NCBI RefSeq assembly: GCF_004136555.1
Contig: NZ_NOIT01000008.1
Coordinates: 94,972-158,971, forward strand
DNA: 64,000 nt
Source of the DNA: Kocuria carniphila
Lineage (GTDB): Bacteria; Actinomycetota; Actinomycetes; Actinomycetales; Micrococcaceae
Reading direction: 5' to 3'
The notes beneath the pieces were generated by a model. The model saw only the letters and a program-made list of their open reading frames with translations. It was not told the origin of the DNA and ran no database searches. Of this stretch, positions 51,655-61,070 are shown piece after piece. Made by a program: the position numbers and the translations under genes. Numbering within the stretch: position 1 is the first letter of the stretch; the number at the start of each line of letters is the position of its first letter.

Positions 51655-53604
51655 GTGGACTCACGCAGCGTCACGTTCGTGGGCGGGGGTCCGCGCGCGG
51701 CCATGGTTCTGGAGCGCATCACCGCCAACTACCCGGACGACGCCGCTCCGCTCACCGTTCACGTGGTGGAACCGTTCGAGCTCGGTGCGGGTCGGATCTG
51801 GCGATACGACCAATCACCCTTGCTCAAGCTCAACTCCATGGCGCAGGACATCACCATGTTCACGGACGCTTCGGTGGAATGCGAAGGACCGGCTCGCGAA
51901 GGTCCCACGTTGTTGGAATGGTGCCATGCCGTCATCGCCGGCGAGATCACCGATCACCGGATCACCGACCCGGAGATCATGCGTCAGGTCCGTGAGTTGG
52001 GGCCGGAAAGTTTCCCCACCAGACAACTGCAATCGTTTTATCTGGGATGGTTCTATCGCCGGACTGCGGAGTTGGCGGCTGATAACGTGCGCGTGAAAAC
52101 CCACCGCGGCATGGTCACCTCCGTGACAGAGAGCGCGAACGGCCACGTGGTGGAGCTCGACTCGGGCGACACCATCGCCACGGACGCCGTGGTCTACACG
52201 GTGGGGCACACGGACAGCATGGGCTCCAACACTCAACTCAGCCGCGAACGCACGGCCAGTGCCCGCGGCGGTTTCTACGCCCCGCCGGCCTACACGAACG
52301 ACGTCGATTACTCCGCCGTCCGTCCGGGGGATCGCGTGATCGTGACCGGTATGGGGCTGGCCTTTATCGACCTCATGGTGCTGTTGTACGAGGGCCGCGG
52401 CGGTCGCTTCGAAACCACGGGTGAGCGAGTGGACGGTCAGCCCCGCGAGGGGATTCGCGACGGCGGTCCGCTCAGCTACGTGGCGTGCGGCCAGGAACCT
52501 CAGCTCTACGTTGGGTCCCGACGCGGGGTTCCGTACCACAGCAAGATCACCTCCGTACTTTCGGTCGATTCCGAGCCCCTGCAGTTCATCACCCCGGAAA
52601 CCGTCACCCGATTGTTGGAGCAGCACAGCACCCTCAACTTCCACGAGCATCTGTGGCCGCTCATCAATCAGGAACTCGGCTACCACGTGTATCGCGAGCT
52701 GATCGTGGGTCATCCCGAGCGCGCACGGATGAGCTGGGAGGAATTTGCCCCGGCCTACCGCGCGGCTCACTGGGGGAGCAACGAACTGCACCAGTTGGTC
52801 CGGAAGGCCATCCCCGACTCCCGCTACCGCGTGGACCTCGCCTCGATCGACCGGCCCTTCGACGACATATTCTTCGAGGACACGCAGCAGGTCCAGGACG
52901 CCCTGGTACGCTACATCGAACGCGACCTGACCCTGCGGACCCACCCGGACCACTCAGAGACCCAGGCTCTGTTTCTTGCGCTGTTGCGCACCTACATGGA
53001 AATCGGACGACTGGTGCCGTTGGAACACCTGGACGACGAGTCACAGCGGCTCGTTCCCGGTTGGTGGCACGGGTTCTTCAGCTTTGTGGATTCCGGACCT
53101 CCGGCCCACCGGTTGCAAGAACTACTGGCGTTGCACCGTGCCGGGTTCATCACGTTCCTGGGCCCCGACCTTGAAATCACCACCGCGCACCCGGACGCCC
53201 CCGAGGGTACTCCTGCGTTCCGGGCGCGCTCGCGGGCCGGTGGCGCGGACGTCTCCGCCAACAGCTGGATCGAAGCACGGCTACCCGCACCCACGGTGGT
53301 CTCCTCCGCGGACCCGGCGCTGCACCATGTGCACTCCAGCGGAGCGGGGGTCGAGCAGAACTTCGAAACTGAGGACGGCGCCACCGTCAGCACCGGAAAA
53401 CTCGTCGTGGAATCCACCGGTCACGTGGTCGATCGGGCGGGCGATGTCCGGCCCACCGTGTTCGCCGCGGGTCATTTCACCTCGGCGTGGAACGTGGGGG
53501 CATTTGCGCGCCCGAACTCCAATTCCGCACCTTTCCGGCAGTGCGATGCACTGGCACGGACCGTACTGACCGCGCTGGGACTACCGGTGGTTCCAGCCAC
53601 CTGA
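51655..53604 (+). CDS. FAD/NAD(P)-binding oxidoreductase-like protein, paralogue of 27756
   Basis: This 649-residue NAD_binding_9-type protein begins VDSRSVTFVGGGPRAAMVLE, a dinucleotide-binding loop, with GAGRIWRYDQSPLLKLNS and DRVIVTGMGLAFIDLM further on. Its similarity to the protein at 27756 runs through these blocks and the C-terminal VVESTGH...FAAGHFTS region. GTG 51655 is chosen because TGGAGG lies 6 nt upstream; the reading frame extends 77 codons further up without a start signal. Divergent from the two LLM genes. Confidence 0.8.
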   Translation: MDSRSVTFVGGGPRAAMVLERITANYPDDAAPLTVHVVEPFELGAGRIWRYDQSPLLKLNSMAQDITMFTDASVECEGPAREGPTLLEWCHAVIAGEITDHRITDPEIMRQVRELGPESFPTRQLQSFYLGWFYRRTAELAADNVRVKTHRGMVTSVTESANGHVVELDSGDTIATDAVVYTVGHTDSMGSNTQLSRERTASARGGFYAPPAYTNDVDYSAVRPGDRVIVTGMGLAFIDLMVLLYEGRGGRFETTGERVDGQPREGIRDGGPLSYVACGQEPQLYVGSRRGVPYHSKITSVLSVDSEPLQFITPETVTRLLEQHSTLNFHEHLWPLINQELGYHVYRELIVGHPERARMSWEEFAPAYRAAHWGSNELHQLVRKAIPDSRYRVDLASIDRPFDDIFFEDTQQVQDALVRYIERDLTLRTHPDHSETQALFLALLRTYMEIGRLVPLEHLDDESQRLVPGWWHGFFSFVDSGPPAHRLQELLALHRAGFITFLGPDLEITTAHPDAPEGTPAFRARSRAGGADVSANSWIEARLPAPTVVSSADPALHHVHSSGAGVEQNFETEDGATVSTGKLVVESTGHVVDRAGDVRPTVFAAGHFTSAWNVGAFARPNSNSAPFRQCDALARTVLTALGLPVVPAT

Positions 53605-53701
53605 ACTCGATGCAACCCCCGCGCGTCCGGGGTGCAGGATCCGGGTAAACGGCGATCGTGTCCTCAGCGCTGCCACCGAACCAGCGGCCTTGGCGACATC
53701 G

Positions 53702-55285
53702 CTATGCGCTACCGCACGTGGCGCCCTCGTCAGGCACCGCACCCGAGACGAGGTAGGTATCCACGGCGTCCTTGATGCACGAGTCACCGGACACGTACGC
53801 GGTGTGACCCCAGCCGTCGTTGGTCAGGAGCCGAGCATTGCCGAGCTTCTCGACCAGGGCTTCGGACCATGCGTACGGGGTAGCGGGGTCGTGGGTCGTG
53901 CCCACCACGAGCAGTGGCTGATCGGTATCTGCGGCGTAGGAATCGAGTGGCTCCACGGGCTCGTCCGGCCAGCCCTGACATGCGGCATCGCCGTAGCTGA
54001 GGTAGGGACCGAACGTTGGGGCTTCCCGCTCCATCGTCTGTGCGGCCTCTGCCATGTCCTGCTCCGAGACATTGCGCGAGACGGTGTCCAGGCAATTAAC
54101 CGCAGTGAAGGCCTCGGACACGTTGGACGTGTACTCGCCGGAGGAGCTGCGGCCATGGTTGGAATCCGAGTAGCTCAAGAGCTCGTCGAAGTTTCCGTCG
54201 AAGGCCTTGTCGAGGGCGGAGTTCAGTTGCGGATAGGACGCCGTGGAGTACAGCGGCACCAGGATGCCCTCCACCGCGTTCACCGGGGTGATGCGACGCC
54301 CGTCGGACACGGTGATTTCCTCTTCGGCGACCTTGGCGAGCAAGTCCTGGATCTTCTTCATGCCGGCATCCACGCCGTCGTTGCCGACCACGCATTGGTT
54401 GTTGGTTTCCTGGCAGTCTTCGACCCAGTGCCGGAGGTTGTCCTCGAAGCCCTTGGCCTGATCGAGTGTCACGGCGCGTTCGTCCATGGTGGGGTCCACC
54501 CCGCCGTCCAGTACGAAACGGCCGGTGCGCTGCGGGAACAGGCTCGCGTAGGTGGCGCCGATCTCGGTGCCGTAGGAGAAGCCCAGGTAGTGGGTGGCCG
54601 GCTGATCGAAGACGGCACGCATCACGTCCAGGTCCTTGGCCACGGACTGAGTGTCCATGTGGGAGACCACCGGGGACGACTTCTCCTTGCACTTGGTCCC
54701 GATCTCCGCGTAGGTGGCGCGCATGTCCGCCACTGTCTCGGACCCCGGATCGAACGCGGGTTCGGCCCGCCACTCGTCCATCTCCTGATCGGTCAGGCAC
54801 TCGATGCCGTCCGATCGGTCCACGCCGCGGGGGTCGAAGCCCACGATGTCGTAGTTGTCGCGCACGGAGGCGGACGCAAAGAACCCGGCGGACAACATCA
54901 TGTCCACCCCCGAGCCACCCGGTCCGCCGGGATTGAGGAACAGGGTTCCCTGGGGGTCATCCTCCGAAGACGACAAACGAGAAACCTCCACGAACGTGTC
55001 TCCGGCACCCGGGTTCGCATAATCCACGGGAACGATCACTCGCGCGCAGTCGAGGTTCTCGGCGGCGTCCTGATCTTCCGGGGGGTAGTCACATTCGCCC
55101 CATGACAGGTCCTGGTTGTAGTAAGTGGCCAACGCGGCATCGGTTCCCGCGGTGACGTTCGGATCAGCCTCGGACGTTGCCGCTGGCTCGGAGTCTTGGC
55201 CCGACTGAGGCGCACAACCGGTCAGGGCGAGAGCCGCTACGGCAACGGAAGCGGCCAGCGAACGGGCCGTGCGAGTACGAGTCAC
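53702..55285 (-). CDS. secreted alpha/beta-hydrolase lipoprotein, tripeptidyl-aminopeptidase-like
   Basis: This 527-residue lipoprotein has a signal peptide ending at LTGC (C24). The oxyanion motif NPGGPGGSG (118-126) and nucleophile S237 in GFSYGTE follow, with the acid in THDPATPYAW and the histidine in GWGHTAY near the C-terminus. This matches the SlpD/TAP group of proline-containing-peptide exopeptidases in actinomycetes. AAAGGA precedes GTG 55285. It follows holB by 20 bp and may be read with tmk-holB. Confidence 0.88.
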   Translation of the reverse strand: MTRTRTARSLAASVAVAALALTGCAPQSGQDSEPAATSEADPNVTAGTDAALATYYNQDLSWGECDYPPEDQDAAENLDCARVIVPVDYANPGAGDTFVEVSRLSSSEDDPQGTLFLNPGGPGGSGVDMMLSAGFFASASVRDNYDIVGFDPRGVDRSDGIECLTDQEMDEWRAEPAFDPGSETVADMRATYAEIGTKCKEKSSPVVSHMDTQSVAKDLDVMRAVFDQPATHYLGFSYGTEIGATYASLFPQRTGRFVLDGGVDPTMDERAVTLDQAKGFEDNLRHWVEDCQETNNQCVVGNDGVDAGMKKIQDLLAKVAEEEITVSDGRRITPVNAVEGILVPLYSTASYPQLNSALDKAFDGNFDELLSYSDSNHGRSSSGEYTSNVSEAFTAVNCLDTVSRNVSEQDMAEAAQTMEREAPTFGPYLSYGDAACQGWPDEPVEPLDSYAADTDQPLLVVGTTHDPATPYAWSEALVEKLGNARLLTNDGWGHTAYVSGDSCIKDAVDTYLVSGAVPDEGATCGSA

Positions 55286-55305
55286 GAGTTTCCTTTCGGT
55301 ACCGC

Positions 55306-56433
55306 TCAGACGAGCGAGACCATCATGGCTTCGAAGGCCAGCTGCGCACTGACGTTGGTGCGGATCCTGTCCCTGGTCTCACTGATCACGTCGATACGCT
55401 CCAGGGTCTGCTCCGCGCTGCTGTTGCCCGCGTAGTCGTGGATGTCGCCGCTCAGATGCTGATTGATCAACTCGGTCCCGGTGTGGAGCTGCACGCTGAG
55501 CACGTCTCGGTAGAACGTGGTGAGGTCGATCAGGAATCGGTCCAGTGTGTCCGTCTGGATTCGGCGGGAACGCCGTTTCTGATCGGCCTCCAAGCGGTTG
55601 AGGGCACCGCGGATCGCGGGCGGCATCCGACCGGATTCCGGGGCACCGAGGGCCACGAGCAGCTGCGCGCGCTCTTCGTCGTTACGGGCCTCGGCGTTGG
55701 CAGCCGATTCGTCCACTGCCAATCTGTGTAGCCGGTCCGCCGCGCGAACGGCCTGGGTAACACCGCGCATGTTCAGCGGCAGGGACACCACTTCTTGGCG
55801 GCGCGTGCGGGCATCGTCGTAGAGGGCCAATCGCGTAGCAATGCCCACGTGGCACTGGGCCAAGCGTGCGCACTCGATAGCGCGTTCCTGGTTCACCTTG
55901 TGCCGGCTGACCAGCAACTGCGCGACGTCCTGAGCGGACGGCACCTTGAGCGTCACCGGGCGGCAGCGCGAACGGATGGTGACCAGGACGTCCATGGGGG
56001 AGGGCGCACACAACAACCAGATGGTGTGCGGCGGCGGTTCTTCGATGGCTTTAAGCATCACGTTGGACGTGCGCTCGGTCATCCGGTCCGCGTCCTCTAC
56101 GATCATCACGCGCCACTGGCCCACGGAGGGCCGGTCCTGGGCTTTGACCACGAGCTCGCGGGCCTCATCGATGCTGATCTGGGGATTCTCCGTGACGAAA
56201 TGCATCACATCAGCGTGCGACCCCGCAAAGGCAGTGCGGCACGAGTGGCATTCACCGCAGCCGGTTCCGTGGTCGCACAACAGTGCCGCGGCCAGCGCTC
56301 GCGCGGCCGTGGAACGCCCCGATCCCGGAGGGCCGGTGAACAGCCACGCGTGGGTGGGGTTGTTGTCCCGGGCGGCGCGTTCGAGCTGTTCCACCACGTG
56401 GTGCTGACCCACGAGCTGATCCCACACGGTCAT
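55306..56433 (-). CDS. holB: DNA polymerase III delta' subunit
   Basis: This 375-residue clamp-loader subunit has the AAA+ P-loop GPPGSGRST (34-42), in which Lys is replaced by Arg, as fits a non-hydrolysing delta' protein. Four cysteines (C53, C59, C62, C65) bind zinc, followed by VMIVEDADRM and VMLKAIEEPP. ATG 56433 overlaps the tmk stop as ATGA; longer in-frame extensions lie inside tmk. Acts in loading the sliding clamp. Confidence 0.93.
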   Translation of the reverse strand: MTVWDQLVGQHHVVEQLERAARDNNPTHAWLFTGPPGSGRSTAARALAAALLCDHGTGCGECHSCRTAFAGSHADVMHFVTENPQISIDEARELVVKAQDRPSVGQWRVMIVEDADRMTERTSNVMLKAIEEPPPHTIWLLCAPSPMDVLVTIRSRCRPVTLKVPSAQDVAQLLVSRHKVNQERAIECARLAQCHVGIATRLALYDDARTRRQEVVSLPLNMRGVTQAVRAADRLHRLAVDESAANAEARNDEERAQLLVALGAPESGRMPPAIRGALNRLEADQKRRSRRIQTDTLDRFLIDLTTFYRDVLSVQLHTGTELINQHLSGDIHDYAGNSSAEQTLERIDVISETRDRIRTNVSAQLAFEAMMVSLV

Positions 56434-57065
56434 GAGAGCACCTCCGTGAGTCGCTCGAGAATTCGGTCGGTGATGACTTGGACCGGCTGATCGGCGGCGA
56501 GTACCAAATACCGCTTTGGCGCGGTCGCGGCGAGATCCCGGAAGGCCTGATTGACCACGGTGTGGAAGATGCGGTCCTCGCCCTCCATGCGATCGGCGGC
56601 GAGGCCGCGGTCGGTGCGGCGGCTTTCCGCCACTGAGGTGTCCACGTCCAGCAGGACGGTAAGGTCCGGGGTCAGTCCGCGCAATGCCCACTCGTTGAGC
56701 TCCTGCACGTTCTCCACCCCCAAGCCACGGGCCGCACCCTGGTAGGCCACGGAGGAATCCACGAACCGGTCGGAAATTACCACGTCACCACGATCGATGG
56801 CGGGGCGGATGAAGCGGTTCACGTGATCCGCCCGGGCGGAAGCGAACAACAACGCTTCCGTGTACGCATCCACCGGAGCGTGGGCGGGATCGAGCACCAG
56901 TCCGCGCACGGATTCGGCCAGGGGAGTGCCCCCGGGTTCGCGCGTGCGGATCACGGTACGTCCCTGGGATTCGAGGGCGCGCGCCACCGCTTGGACCTGG
57001 GTGGATTTCCCAGCCCCGTCCCCGCCTTCGAAGACGATCAGTGCACCGCGCGCAGTCTCATTCAC
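56430..57065 (-). CDS. tmk: thymidylate kinase
   Basis: This 211-residue P-loop kinase phosphorylates dTMP with ATP. P-loop GGDGAGKST (14-22), DRFVDSSVAYQG and the Arg-rich LID RRTDRGLAADRMEGEDRIF are all present. GTG 57065 is chosen because TACAGT ends 7 nt upstream (leaderless). The upstream in-frame extension lies before that promoter. It overlaps holB by 4 bp. Confidence 0.94.
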   Translation of the reverse strand: MNETARGALIVFEGGDGAGKSTQVQAVARALESQGRTVIRTREPGGTPLAESVRGLVLDPAHAPVDAYTEALLFASARADHVNRFIRPAIDRGDVVISDRFVDSSVAYQGAARGLGVENVQELNEWALRGLTPDLTVLLDVDTSVAESRRTDRGLAADRMEGEDRIFHTVVNQAFRDLAATAPKRYLVLAADQPVQVITDRILERLTEVLS

Positions 57066-57159
57066 GCGCTCAACTGTACCGAGCGGGACCGACAGGCTGT
57101 ACGTGGAACTCCCTGGGTGCAGTGCGAGTCTCACGGCGCTGGCGCATTACCCTGGAACC

Positions 57160-58290
57160 ATGCGTAAAGACACCGTGGTCGTCTCCGGCGGCCGTCCCGC
57201 CCACGAGCACGACGCTCCCGTGAACCCGTCCGTCGTTCTCACATCCACCTATCGGGGTGCCGGTGACCTGAACGACCGTGACCGCACATACGCGCGGTTC
57301 ACCAACCCCACGTGGGAAGCGTTCGAGGAGGTCCTGGCCAATCTTGAGGAGGCCCCGGTTCCGGCGCTTAGCTACGCCTCCGGAATGGCCGCGGTTGCTT
57401 CCGTGCTCACGCTGGTGCCCGTGGGTGGCACCCTGGTCATGCCGCAGCATTGCTACCAGGGCACACTTCAGCTGGCCCACCGACTCGAGGACCGCGGGAT
57501 TTTCTCGGTGCGCACCGTGGACGTCGAGGACACCGAGGCCACCATCGCCGCCATTCAGGGCGCGGACGTCCTGTGGTTGGAGAGCCCCACCAACCCCATG
57601 CTCGAGGTCGCCGATCTGCCCGCGGTCCTCGCCGCGGCTCGCGAGGCGGGCGTGCTCTCGTGCGTGGACAACACCTTTGCCACGCCGCTACTGCAGCGCC
57701 CGCTCACCCTCGGTGCGGATCTCGTGGTGCATTCGGTCACCAAATACTTGGCCGGTCATTCCGACGTCGTTCTGGGCGCCGTGGTCTGCTCGACCCCCGA
57801 ATTGCGCGCGAACCTCAAGAAACAGCGCTCGCTCGAGGGCGCCATCCCCGGCCCTTTCGAAGCCTGGCTCGCGTTGCGTGGGGTGCGCACACTGTCGGTG
57901 CGGCTCGAGCGTTCAATGGCCAGCGCGGCGGAACTGGCGCGTCGACTCGGCGATCATCCCGCCGTGGCGGAGGTCCGCTATCCCGGACTGCCCGACGATC
58001 CCGGGCACGAGCGCGCCGCGGCCCAGATGGACGGCGGTTTCGGCTCGATCATCTCGGTCGTCCCACACGCCGACGTCGCCGCGACCCAGGCGCTCGTGGA
58101 GGGCCTGCGTGTGTGGACCCCAGCCACGTCCCTGGGAGGCGTCGAATCCCTGGTGGAGCGGCGTCGTCGTCATCACGACGAACCGGACACCGTGCCGGAC
58201 ACTCTGTTGCGGCTGTCCGTGGGAATTGAGAACGTGGATGACTTGTGGGAGGACCTGAAAGCGGGTCTGGACGAACTGGTAGATCGGTAG
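57160..58290 (+). CDS. trans-sulfuration PLP enzyme (cystathionine gamma-lyase/synthase family)
   Basis: This 376-residue fold-type I PLP enzyme has the phosphate-binding SYASGMAAVAS (71-81), the D170-containing VDNTFATPLLQRP, and the cofactor lysine K195 in HSVTKYLAGHSD. It acts on cysteine, cystathionine or homoserine esters; sequence alone does not separate lyase from synthase. TACCCT ends 6 nt before ATG 57160, predicting a leaderless mRNA. It is divergent from tmk, start codons 94 bp apart, and ends 9 bp before the DUF2516 gene. Confidence 0.9.
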   Translation: MRKDTVVVSGGRPAHEHDAPVNPSVVLTSTYRGAGDLNDRDRTYARFTNPTWEAFEEVLANLEEAPVPALSYASGMAAVASVLTLVPVGGTLVMPQHCYQGTLQLAHRLEDRGIFSVRTVDVEDTEATIAAIQGADVLWLESPTNPMLEVADLPAVLAAAREAGVLSCVDNTFATPLLQRPLTLGADLVVHSVTKYLAGHSDVVLGAVVCSTPELRANLKKQRSLEGAIPGPFEAWLALRGVRTLSVRLERSMASAAELARRLGDHPAVAEVRYPGLPDDPGHERAAAQMDGGFGSIISVVPHADVAATQALVEGLRVWTPATSLGGVESLVERRRRHHDEPDTVPDTLLRLSVGIENVDDLWEDLKAGLDELVDR

Positions 58291-58299
58291 ACTGACAAC

Positions 58300-58650
58300 G
58301 TGACATCAATCCCCTGGGCCATTGCACTGGCCAGCTACCTGGACTATGCCATCACTCTGGTGGTGGCCGCACTGAGCCTCATGGCCGTACTGGACTGCGT
58401 GCGCCGTTCCGCGCCGCAGTTCGAACGCGCCTGGAAGCGGACCAAGACTTTCTGGCTCGCGTTGACCGCCGGCGCTGCCGTGGTGAGCGTCCTGAGTGCC
58501 GTGTTCTCCACCCTGGCGTTGTTCAGCAACGGATTCCCGGGCCAGGGTTCGCTGATCCTCATGTTGATCGCCGCGACGATCTCCGGCGTGTACCTGGCCG
58601 ATGTGAAACCCGCCGTGTCCAGCGAGTCCGGCAACCCCGGTTACTGGTAG
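58300..58650 (+). CDS. DUF2516-family membrane protein
   Basis: This 116-residue protein has three membrane segments (about 10-32, 48-70, 80-98), with CVRRSAPQFERAWKRTKTFWL between the first two, the hallmark of actinobacterial DUF2516. Function unknown. GTG 58300 lies 6 nt after TAGACT, so it has its own leaderless promoter inside the end of the preceding gene. Confidence 0.88.
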   Translation: MTSIPWAIALASYLDYAITLVVAALSLMAVLDCVRRSAPQFERAWKRTKTFWLALTAGAAVVSVLSAVFSTLALFSNGFPGQGSLILMLIAATISGVYLADVKPAVSSESGNPGYW

Positions 58651-58671
58651 GCCATCAGCGTCAACGACTAC

Positions 58672-58720
58672 AGACCCCGGTCATGAGTGAGCGATGCTCC
58701 CTCGAGACCGGGGTCTTCGT
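58672..58720 (+). terminator. terminator after DUF2516
   Basis: AGACCCCGGTC (58672-58682) is inverted at 58706-58716 with a 23-nt loop that can pair further. Confidence 0.6.
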
Positions 58721-58857
58721 CATCCCGCCGAGTACTAGTACGTGCTGACGAGGGCCGTGACCTAATTGAGACAAATTATGGCCATATGGTCAGTGTGGAT
58801 CACGTACAAACACCCTAGAGTGAATTGATATACATTTCTCATAGTTAAAGGTATTTA

Positions 58858-59058
58858 ATGCGTTGGCTCATTTTAGTGTTGATAGTTTTTGTCGCTTTGG
58901 TGGTGACCTGGCAAGTCGATGCTCGCGGCGGCGATCAGTTTGCCGCCATTGCCTATCCTGCAATCATCCTTTTTACCGCGATATCCACGCTATTTCTCAA
59001 ATATTCGGTATTCCTCAAGAAGGACGATGCCACGAACCGTAGGGCCTCTCGTCGCTGA
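58858..59058 (+). CDS. small two-span membrane protein
   Basis: This 66-residue protein has two hydrophobic segments (3-18 and about 28-48) and a basic tail (KKDDATNRRASRR). AAAGG lies 6 nt before ATG 58858. It sits in an AT-rich patch unlike the surroundings. No family recognised; the ribosome site and membrane pattern support it as real. Confidence 0.55.
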   Translation: MRWLILVLIVFVALVVTWQVDARGGDQFAAIAYPAIILFTAISTLFLKYSVFLKKDDATNRRASRR

Positions 59059-59235
59059 CGGCCCTTGAAATCACCTACTGCTCGTGGAGCGTCTCCGCAG
59101 GGCTGGCTGCGTGCGCAACCGGGGCAAGTCTCGACGTCTGGACCGACGGCAACAGGAAGACCAATGACCAATTGACATGGTCGGTGCAATAGTAAAAAAC
59201 TGAATAGCGGCGTCTTTGCTGGTCGTATTCTAGTT

Positions 59236-59255
59236 GGTTATCTTAGTCGATAACC
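59236..59255. promoter_or_regulatory. palindromic site in an AT-rich spacer
   Basis: GGTTATC and GATAACC are inverted around TTAGTC, 53 bp after the end of the methyltransferase gene. It may be an operator or a small hairpin. No gene is seen between 59059 and 59308. Confidence 0.35.
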
Positions 59256-59308
59256 CACGTTCGAAACCTCTTCTATTCCCGGTACTCCGTGATCGGGAAA
59301 ACTTTTTC

Positions 59309-60103
59309 CTACTGTTGCGCCGTCACCGCGTCCCACGCGACCGTGAGTTCCCCCAAACGCCAACGTGATTCACGGTGCAACACGGGCCAGCCCTCTGCGC
59401 GCAATCGTGCGCACATGGCCACCCAACGCTGCCGCGCTCCGAAGGAGCCCAAGGGCGCGAGAGCCAGCCAAGCGGCGTCGGCGGCGGACAAGAAACGGTG
59501 GATGCGTTCGCCGGGCACGTTGTGATGGATGAGTGCCTTGGGCAGACGCTCGGCTACATCGGACGGTCGATCGAAGCTCCCCAACTGCATGCTGATCGTC
59601 AGGGTTTGCGGGCCGGTCGCATCACAACAGATCCAGGTGGCTCGGCGGCCGATCTCGTCGCACGTGCCGTCCAGGAACACCCCGCCGGGAGCCAGGCGTG
59701 AGCACGCGAGCTCCCACGCAGCCGGAACTTCTTCCTCGTTGTATTGGCGGAGCACGTTGAACGCCCTGATGAACGCGGGGGAGCGCCCGGGGATCGGAAT
59801 CTCGAAGCCACCGCGGCGAAAACTCAATCCCGGCCGGGCAAAGAATTGTGCCGTGGCCACGCGGTCCGGGTCGATCTCCACGCCCACCACGTCAACGTCA
59901 GGGCGGACGCGCAGCAACCGAGCACTCATTTCCACCGTGGTGGTGGCCGCGGCTCCGAAGCCCAGATCGACAACGAGCGGATCTGTCGCATGCCGAAGTA
60001 CGGGGGCCAACGGTCCGGCCACGTAGCGGTCCGCTCGCCGCAACCGATTGGGGTTGGTCGTTCCCCGAGTGATGGTTCCTACGGGGCGGTAGCTGGCTGG
60101 CAC
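59309..60103 (-). CDS. class I SAM-dependent methyltransferase
   Basis: This 264-residue Rossmann-fold protein has motif I VVDLGFGAAATTTVEMSARL, acidic VVGVEIDPDRV, and LAPGGVFLDGTCDEIGR. It is common in Actinobacteria beside gpm and is of unknown substrate. GTG 60103 is chosen because TACAGT ends 6 nt upstream; a start at 60160 would lie before the transcript. Divergent from gpmA. Confidence 0.8.
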   Translation of the reverse strand: MPASYRPVGTITRGTTNPNRLRRADRYVAGPLAPVLRHATDPLVVDLGFGAAATTTVEMSARLLRVRPDVDVVGVEIDPDRVATAQFFARPGLSFRRGGFEIPIPGRSPAFIRAFNVLRQYNEEEVPAAWELACSRLAPGGVFLDGTCDEIGRRATWICCDATGPQTLTISMQLGSFDRPSDVAERLPKALIHHNVPGERIHRFLSAADAAWLALAPLGSFGARQRWVAMCARLRAEGWPVLHRESRWRLGELTVAWDAVTAQQ

Positions 60104-60180
60104 ATCGACACTGTAGCGGCGCTCGGTGACACATGCGAATAACACGTGCCAACGGGTCACGCGGGTGGAAGAATGAAGTC

Positions 60181-60939
60181 ATGGCTAATGATTCAGCAAC
60201 GTACAAGCTCATCCTCCTGCGCCACGGGCAGTCGGAGTGGAATGAGAAGAACCTGTTCACCGGTTGGGTGGACGTGCCGCTGACCGAGAAGGGCATGGCC
60301 GAGGCCAAGCGCGGCGGTGAGCTGATCAAGGACAACGATCTCGCACCGGATGTGCTCCACACGTCGCTGTTGCGCCGCGCCATCAACACTGCCAACATCG
60401 CGCTGGATGCGGCGGACCGGCACTGGATTCCCGTGAAGCGCTCATGGCGCCTGAACGAACGCCACTACGGCGACCTCCAGGGTAAGGACAAGACCCAGGT
60501 GCGCGACCAGTACGGTGAGGATCAGTTCATGGTGTGGCGCCGTTCCTACGACACCCCGCCGCCCAAGTTGGATGACTCCTCGGAATTCTCACAGGCTGAT
60601 GATCCCCGCTACGCGGACGTGGCGGATCTGCCCCGCACCGAGTGCCTCAAGGATGTTCTCGAGCGCTTCCTCCCGTACTGGGAGGAGCAGATCGTGCCGG
60701 ATCTGAAGGCCGGCAAGACCGTGCTCGTGGCCGCGCACGGTAACTCGTTGCGCGCGCTGGTGAAGCACCTGGACGACATCTCGGACGAGGACATCGCCGG
60801 GCTGAACATCCCCACCGGCATCCCGCTGTACTTCGAGCTGGATCAGAACCTCAAGCCGGTGACCATCGGCGGTACCTACCTCGATCCCGAGGCCGCTGCC
60901 GAGTCCATCAAGGCCGTGGCCAACCAGGGCAAGAAGTAA
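60181..60939 (+). CDS. gpmA: 2,3-bisphosphoglycerate-dependent phosphoglycerate mutase
   Basis: This 252-residue glycolytic mutase has LRHGQSEWN with phosphorylated H15, catalytic E93 in LNERHYG and H186 in [14 protein letters not shown] ends 6 nt before ATG 60181, a weaker leaderless-type promoter, and no ribosome site is seen. An in-frame ATG at 60133 lies before that box and overlaps the methyltransferase promoter. Confidence 0.95.
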   Translation: MANDSATYKLILLRHGQSEWNEKNLFTGWVDVPLTEKGMAEAKRGGELIKDNDLAPDVLHTSLLRRAINTANIALDAADRHWIPVKRSWRLNERHYGDLQGKDKTQVRDQYGEDQFMVWRRSYDTPPPKLDDSSEFSQADDPRYADVADLPRTECLKDVLERFLPYWEEQIVPDLKAGKTVLVAAHGNSLRALVKHLDDISDEDIAGLNIPTGIPLYFELDQNLKPVTIGGTYLDPEAAAESIKAVANQGKK

Positions 60940-60960
60940 CCCCTGGTTTCCAGACCATGA

Positions 60961-60990
60961 AAAACGCCCCACCTCGTGGTGGGGCGTTTT
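60961..60990 (+). terminator. terminator after gpmA
   Basis: AAAACGCCCCACC pairs over 13 bp with GGTGGGGCGTTTT around TCGT, followed by T. Confidence 0.9.
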
Positions 60991-61070
60991 TCTGTGGATC
61001 TTCGCTTGGATCGGGAGACCGGGTGGCGCGTCAGGATCGTAACGCGCCTCCCGGTTTCCGGGAGTCCTAA

